Shown: piece by piece, positions 59,192-64,000 of the stretch | Layout of the letters: every line of letters begins with the position of its first letter | How positions within the stretch are numbered: position 1 is the stretch's first letter | The notes under the pieces: model-generated | Databases searched by the model: none | The model's input: only the letters and a program-made list of their open reading frames with translations | Told to the model about the DNA's origin: nothing | Assembly (NCBI GenBank): GCA_035610365.1 | Contig: CM069439.1 | Span: 23,883,533-23,947,532 of the forward strand | DNA from: Aquatica leii | Lineage: Eukaryota > Arthropoda > Insecta > Coleoptera > Lampyridae | DNA length: 64,000 nucleotides | Direction of reading: 5' to 3' | Program-made: the position numbers and the translations under genes

Positions 59192-60873
59192 ATGCCACGC
59201 GAGTGTAAAAATCATCCCGATAACTTTTGCTATGTCTGCGGGGAATTAACTTTAAAAGCGCAACGAAAACCCCTTTCTCCGCTTGTTAAAACAGCTTATA
59301 AATTGTACTTTGATTGTCAAGTTGGCGACCAAGACAAAATTTGGACTCCATCAGTTTGCTGTACGACTTGTTACAGTAGTTTGACCAAATGGCTCAAAAG
59401 TACCCGTAAATCAATGCCATTTGCTGTGCCCATGGTTTGGCGTGAACCTCGCTGTCATCTTACAGATTGTTACTTTTGTATGACTTCCACCGTCGGGTTT
59501 TCGAGCAAAAGTAAGCATACAATTCAGTATCCCAATATTCCGTCAGTTCTAAGATCTGTTCCTCATAACGATACTTTGCCAATCCCAGAGCCCCCAAACA
59601 CTTATACTCTAGAGCCGGAAATTGATTTAAAAGACTCTGAGCCACAACCTGGGGCTTCGAATGATACGTTCAATGATGATGAAGAGTATTCCGCAGATTT
59701 AGTTTCTCGGCAACCTCACCTCCTCACTCAATCGGAATTAAATGATCTTGTCAGGGATTTGCAGTTACCCAAGACTAAATCTCAGCTCCTAGGATCGCGA
59801 CGTCAACAGTGGAATCTCTTAGAAAAGGGAGTAAAAATATCTTCTTACAGGACCAGACAAGCAACCCTGAAATGTCTTTTCTCAGAAGATAAAGGTATAG
59901 TGTTTTGCCCTAATGCAAATTTATTGATGACAGAGCTACAGATGCCATGTGACCCAGAAAAATAGAGACTGTTTATAGACTCATCAAAAACAAGCTTAAA
60001 AGTTGTCCTGTTGGCAAATGGGAATGACTTCCCATCAGTTCCAGTTGCATACTCTGTTGATATGAAGGAAACGTACGAAAACATCTTCAGAATCCTTGAT
60101 AAAATTAGTTATCATGATTATAAGTGGAAACGTTGCGCTGACTTAAAAGTTGTTGCTCTACTCACGGGCCTGCAATCAGGTTTCACAAAATATTGCTGCT
60201 TCCTTTGTGAATGGGAAAGCCGAGCCCGAGATAAACATTACATCGTACGGGACTGGCCTCTGCGAGAAAATCTTATTTCTGGTCAGATAAATGTTGCCCA
60301 CAATCCTTTGGTTCCGAAGGAAAATATTTACTTACCACTTTTACACATCAAACTTGGATTGATCAAGCAGTTTGTGAAAGCAGTGGACAAGACAGGTGGC
60401 GCATTTCAATTTTTGAAAACTAAATTTCCTCGTCTTAGCGAAACTAAAATCAAAGAAGGCGTTTTTGTTGGTCCCCAGATTAGACAACTCTTCCAATATT
60501 CGACGTTTATTGAACACCTAAATCGAAAAGAAAAACGAGCTTGGCTTGCATTTCAAAACGTTTGTAAGAACTTCCTGGGTAACCACAAAAGTGAAGATTA
60601 TGTCGCTCACGCCGAGGAACTGCTTTTAGCGTACAAGGACATAGGATGTAACATGTCTCTTAAAGTTCACTTCATCACTCGCATCTGGACTTTTTCCCTG
60701 AAAATTTAGGAACAGTCTCGGATGAACACGGGGAACGGTTCCATCAAGACATCGCTAAGCTGGAGAAGAGATTTTCAGAGAAATGGAATGCAAGCATGTT
60801 GGCGGAGTACTGCTGGTTTTTGAAACGAGAGAGCTGTACCTCAGGGTATAAAAGGAAAGCAAGCACCAAGTAA
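59192..60873 (+). pseudogene. Family Q putative transposase (uncharacterised protein), almost open
   Basis: ATG at 59,192 (MPRECKNHPDNFCYVCGE). The N-terminus has three Cys-x2-Cys pairs (residues 13/16, 57/60, 93/96) within VGDQDKIWTPSVCCTTC and VPMVWREPRCHLTDCYFC, probably zinc-binding. An acidic linker (residues 120-170) leads to LLTQSELNDLVRDLQLPKTK and LLGSRRQQWNLL. A TAG at 59,963-59,965 stands where relatives have Trp; the frame then continues with RLFIDSSKTSLKVVLLANGN (Asp263), KRCADLKVVALLTGLQSGF (Asp317), KYCCFLCEWESR (C336-x2-C339), LLHIKLGLIKQFVKAVDKTG and FVGPQIRQLF. A one-base deletion near 60,681 shifts it; the final frame reads LDFFPENLGTVSDEHGERFH and KRFSEKWNASMLAEYCWFLK, ending at TAA 60,871-60,873. 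A common unnamed predicted protein in arthropods and cnidarians; transposase function is inferred from the flanking inverted repeats. Confidence 0.85.
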
Positions 60874-60954
60874 CGATGAATATCTTTTTATTTATTACTG
60901 TTTATATAAAATAGTTCTTTTTCCCATTAAAATTAAATTCATGTCCATATATTT

Positions 60955-61020
60955 ATTATTATAATAATAATTATAATTATTATTATCGTTCGATAAATAA
61001 ATTATAATTAATTTATCGAA
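60955..61020. repeat. Pair of AT-rich palindromes
   Basis: ATAATAATAATT meets AATTATTATTAT-type sequence (60,959-60,985), and TTCGATAAAT pairs with ATTTATCGAA (60,989-61,020). Between the Q stop codon and its right inverted repeat; could form stem-loops. Confidence 0.6.
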
Positions 61021-61041
61021 AAGTGGTAAAATTAGAGATTT

Positions 61042-61168
61042 GGGGCTCCCTCGAAAATGGTGGGTGATGGAAGAAAACGGAAGCCATATTTGGATTCAGG
61101 ACGTCATTTTACATAAGAATCACCCGGAATAGTGTCAGAGCTCAATAAAAAAATATTTTTTTGCAGAC
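61042..61168 (-). repeat. Family Q terminal inverted repeat, right
   Basis: Reverse-complement partner of 58,594-58,708. Its central 30 bases or so differ from the left repeat at only one or two positions; the outer part has more changes and a small insertion. Confidence 0.85.
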
Positions 61169-61374
61169 CAGTAGAATCAAACTAAAAAATCGAAATCTAA
61201 GAGTTTAGAGGAGTTTACCGCAAAATTAACATTAAGCACTATTTAAATATATTTTTTCCCCATTTTTTTAATCCCCAATTAAAGCTTCTACTCTTTAGGA
61301 CCGTTTTACGTAAACATTTTCTTCTTTTTTTATATAGTAGCTACTAAATACATATTTCATTAATCAGCATTGGT

Positions 61375-61562
61375 TTTTTCGGGTTGGCCGGAAAAGCCCG
61401 ATTTTTCGGGCCGAATCATGACCGTGAGCCCGGCCCGGCCCGGCCAAAAACCCAGAAGATATATACCCAAACCCCGGGCCGGATTTTTTTTGGCCCGGCA
61501 CGAATTCAAACTGGGCTTCGAACGAGGCTGAGCCAAACCCCGGTTCGCAGACCATACCTATT
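61375..61562. repeat. GC-rich island with GGCCCGGCCCGG repeats
   Basis: Abrupt change from the AT-rich background. It contains GGTTGGCCGGAAAAGCCCG, GGCCCGGCCCGGCC and further GGGCCGG/CCGGCCC words in both senses, spread over about 190 bp. Frames stay open but encode only Gly/Pro/Arg-rich sequence. Looks like the end of a GC-rich DNA element or a small non-autonomous repeat rather than a gene. No partner copy in the window. Confidence 0.5.
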
Positions 61563-63089
61563 CGTCAGTTTATTGTATTACGAAAGAATAAAACAAAACT
61601 AAAAAGTTTAAGTGCAGGTGATAACTACGTGTAACAGAAGCAGTAAAATACCAAAAAACATTATCAACAATAGTAAAAACTTCTAAAAAACTAGTACAAA
61701 ATTTACTTTCTTGACTTTGAAAAAACTATGTTGGACTAGTTTCTGTAACCAAAGTATAACAGATAAAAACGAAGAAAATAAAGTATGATCATTTTAAGGA
61801 TACCCAGTTAACTAACAAAAAAAATGTATAAAAAATTCTATGTAGTCAAAGTGCAAATACTTAAAAGCAGTACAGGACGGGTATAAACCTGAAAATGTTT
61901 TAGATACAGATACAACAAGTTTGTTCTATAAATGTCTCACAAACGAAGATAAAAAGACATGCCAAAACGATATAAAAACAAACAATTACAAATACTACCA
62001 CTAATTGCTTCAAAAAAGTAGAATTTAAAATGGTTGTTAGTGTTGGTGACAATATCGATGAATTGTTCAAAATAATGAACAATTTTGATTTTTCTATTTG
62101 AACTTTGTTAGGAAAGCATTTAAAATTTCCCAAAAATTGAGATACTGTAAAGCTTGATCGATGCCAAGAGAGATGGCATACAATCGTCCTTGTAAAGATT
62201 TGTTTGAGAAAAGGTTCAAGCAGGACGTAAAGAAAAAATCCGAGTCATGAAACAATGCCACTGATTCAGTTCATAGACAGTGACGAAGACAATACTGACA
62301 AGAAATCTTGTTTAATTTCAAATAATAAAAGAGGTTTTTAAGATAATTAATATATTCCGCACAAACAAAATTCTGCTTAAATATGATAAGCTAATCATTA
62401 AAAGTATGTAGTCGCTTTTTCGTTTTCTTTTACAGAAATTTCAATATCTCAAGGTGTTTTCTCTTTGATTTCAAGTTATCGTGGTTTGGCGATAGAAAAA
62501 AAAAGACAATATAATTATTGTGAACTAAATATTTTCGCACTAAAAAATGCAACCGTATTTTAAAATACTTCGCAGGCATTTAATTACTCAATATATAAAT
62601 AATCTAATTGAATAAAACCGTTATGGTTAAAACATGGTCCTTTGACACCTATAATTTATCGGTCCTTGGTGGCTATAGTTTGCTGGATACATTAACAATC
62701 TTTGTGTTGTACGCATTTTAATTTACTTGTCACGTGTCATCGGCAGGTATAGTTTCTTTTTGTATTTGACGTTGCGTACATTTTGTAAAATTGAATTTGT
62801 TGTTGCTTTGTTGTAGCGTTTGTATTGTAAATAGCGTTTGTTGTTAAAACCTGGATAATTGAAATAATAGTTGGTGCAAGCACCACTAACGTGCATTTCG
62901 TGTTTATATTTGATTGGATTTTGGTATCGATTGCCATAGCAGCCTTGTTTATTATTCGTTCGTTCACTTATCATCATGGTTTACGTCATAGAAAAGACTT
63001 TAGCTTTAGCAAATAAAACCTTGTTACGTTTAAACCAAATATCAACTTTAGCTACAGTGCTCAAATAGATAGTTCGTTAAAATTTAAAT
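61563..63089. other. AT-rich, nothing firmly identified
   Basis: No recognised motif. The minus-strand frame 62,977-62,723 encodes an Asn/Tyr/Lys-rich protein that could be a decayed gag-like segment, but no domain supports that. Confidence 0.35.
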
Positions 63090-63970
63090 TTATGGCAGCA
63101 TTCAAAAATCCACAAAGTCTTTATTGTGATTTGCAACAGGTAAATGCAGACACATTGTTAGATGAATCTGCAGACAATTGAAAAGATCTTTATAATGTCG
63201 TTGCACAACTCGATGATATCTTCTAATCATTAGAAGGTATTCATGCATCCTTGAATACCAAAGTTGAGAGTCGTCCTTCGTCGCCAGCAAGCTCCGTTGG
63301 GTCAGGAGCCTCGTATTGAACTTCCAAAACTTGATGGATCCTTAAAAGATTGGCCTACTTTTCAAGACTTGTTCACTACGTTAATACACAATAATTCGTT
63401 ATCAATTGAGATTTTACCTTGTTTAATTTGTTACTTTAGAAATTGGGTTCTGACACTCGTCAACGATTCGAATTGAGTCATTCTCAAACCCAAGCTCCAA
63501 CTTCTGAAATGCTTAGCGATCAATGTCACGCTTTAGAAACAAATCGTTTAGTAGTAGTAGTTCATCTATTTAGTAAAACCTTGTAGTGGCCTTCAGCGTC
63601 ATTCGAAATTTAGTGGCGACGTGGAAAGACGCAAGTCACAAGTGTAGTTTGCTGCCACGACCGACCAATCGTTGCAGTCGTGCTTTTCGTATTGTAAGGA
63701 ACAATCGCATTCCATTTATCGTTGTAGTAGTTTTCCTGGTATAAAATCGTATGATCGTTATGTCGCTGTCAACTCCGCACCACTTTGTTTGAAGTGTTTA
63801 AGTCCCACACATCAGGTTAAATCTTGCAATTCAAGAGCTACTTGTCGGCATTGCTCAGCTAAACACAACTCGTTGAATTTTCAGAAACCTTCTGCTGAAC
63901 CTCGCGGCTTCAAAAAATCTGCGTATTCGGCGACAGATTCCGGACACTTTTGTAGTTTTGACCTCAATTA
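63090..63970 (+). pseudogene. BEL/Pao LTR retrotransposon gag, partial (runs to the window edge)
   Basis: Gag of a BEL/Pao element. In shifting frames: AAFKNPQSLYCDLQQVN, DDIF, SLEGIHASLNTKVESR; then RIELPKLDGSLKDWPTFQDL and FTTLIHNN (63,311-63,405), the family's LPKxxLPxFDGxxxxWxxFxDxF block. After another shift come SDTRQRFELSHSQTQAPT and SDQCHALETNR. The zinc-knuckle region (63,672-63,880) reads CFSYCKEQSHSIYRCSSFPG and APLCLKCLSPTHQVKSCNSR, then CRHCSAKHNSL, like the C-x2-C...H...C arrays of BEL gag. It has at least four frame breaks. Protease, RT and integrase would lie beyond 64,000. Confidence 0.8.
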
Positions 63971-64000
63971 AGAGGTCCACCAATAATAGTGCCACAATTA

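Larger units (their letters stand above)
58594..61168 (+). mobile_element. Family Q DNA transposon, near-intact copy 1
   Basis: About 2.57 kb: left inverted repeat, 480-bp leader, a gene of about 1.68 kb, an AT-palindrome-rich spacer, right inverted repeat. The inverted ends plus a single central gene found in two other damaged copies in this window give the architecture of an autonomous cut-and-paste element. The outermost shared word is GTCTGC (58,594-58,599) with GCAGAC (61,163-61,168). No target duplication could be recognised, so the true ends may lie slightly outside. Confidence 0.75.

Noticed and set aside
60011-60709. Separate gene of 232 codons in family Q
   Set aside because: It is in the same frame as the upstream part, separated by a single TAG, and its apparent C-terminus is produced by a one-base deletion. 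It is one broken gene running to 60,873.
62723-62977. Asn/Tyr-rich minus-strand frame as a gag gene
   Set aside because: Low-complexity composition only; no zinc knuckle or other domain could be read.
1-64000. CRISPR arrays, bacterial operons or a bacterial insertion
   Set aside because: No regularly spaced repeats, no ribosome-binding-site-led gene clusters, and base composition and element content are arthropod-like throughout.

Overview
The window looks like a piece of an insect (at least arthropod) nuclear genome. It is AT-rich and intron-like. It carries one recognisable host coding exon, from an ephrin gene, at the extreme left on the minus strand. Almost everything else that can be identified is transposable-element (TE) sequence of kinds typical of arthropods: Tc1/mariner/IS630, piggyBac, hAT, jockey-like, RTE-like and other APE-type non-LTR retrotransposons, Penelope-like elements (PLEs) and a BEL/Pao gag. 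There are no rRNA or complete tRNA genes, no CRISPR and nothing bacterial. The species cannot be named from the sequence alone.

Layout. 0-6.4 kb: ephrin exon (54-364, minus), two decayed Tc1/mariner-type transposases, a weak piggyBac-like relic and a dispersed repeat (family X). 8.2-16 kb: a pile of dead elements, namely a non-LTR element, a piggyBac, a mariner, a second piggyBac-like gene on the other strand, an RNase H end of a LINE, and a hAT-like tail. 16-19.3 kb: nothing identifiable. 19.3-22.9 kb: a degraded non-LTR element. 23-25.9 kb: a PLE fragment, then an IS630-type transposase broken by a 0.6-kb SINE-like repeat and by a retroelement chimera lying between 100-bp direct repeats. 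26-29.2 kb: nothing identifiable. 29.2-33.4 kb: a jockey-like element split by a PLE that has a 14-bp target duplication, inverted terminal repeats and a hammerhead-like motif; then a mariner tail. 34.5-40.7 kb: an inverted-repeat element, then a three-level nest in which an unnamed element (called family Q here) is split by a hAT that is itself split by another insert. 43.3-46 kb: family X with the SINE-like repeat inside it, then a third, partial Q. 47-50 kb: an RTE-like LINE. 52.5-56.8 kb: a complete, slightly damaged LINE bounded by a perfect 14-bp target duplication. 58.6-61.2 kb: a nearly intact Q element with long terminal inverted repeats. 63-64 kb: BEL/Pao gag running off the window.

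The most interesting item is family Q. It encodes a protein of about 560 residues with three Cys-x2-Cys pairs near its N-terminus and a conserved set of acidic motifs. I know this protein as a very common 'uncharacterised' predicted protein in arthropod and cnidarian genomes, but I cannot place it in a named transposon superfamily. Here it occurs three times, and the best copy lies between inverted repeats of about 115-127 bp. That argues that it is the transposase of a cut-and-paste DNA transposon.

Two nestings (PLE in jockey, hAT in Q) are proved internally: removing the insert restores the host element's reading frame. Apart from the ephrin exon, no part of the window looks like a working host gene, and none of the TE genes is fully open, although the LINE at 52.5 kb and the Q at 59 kb are each only a few mutations away.
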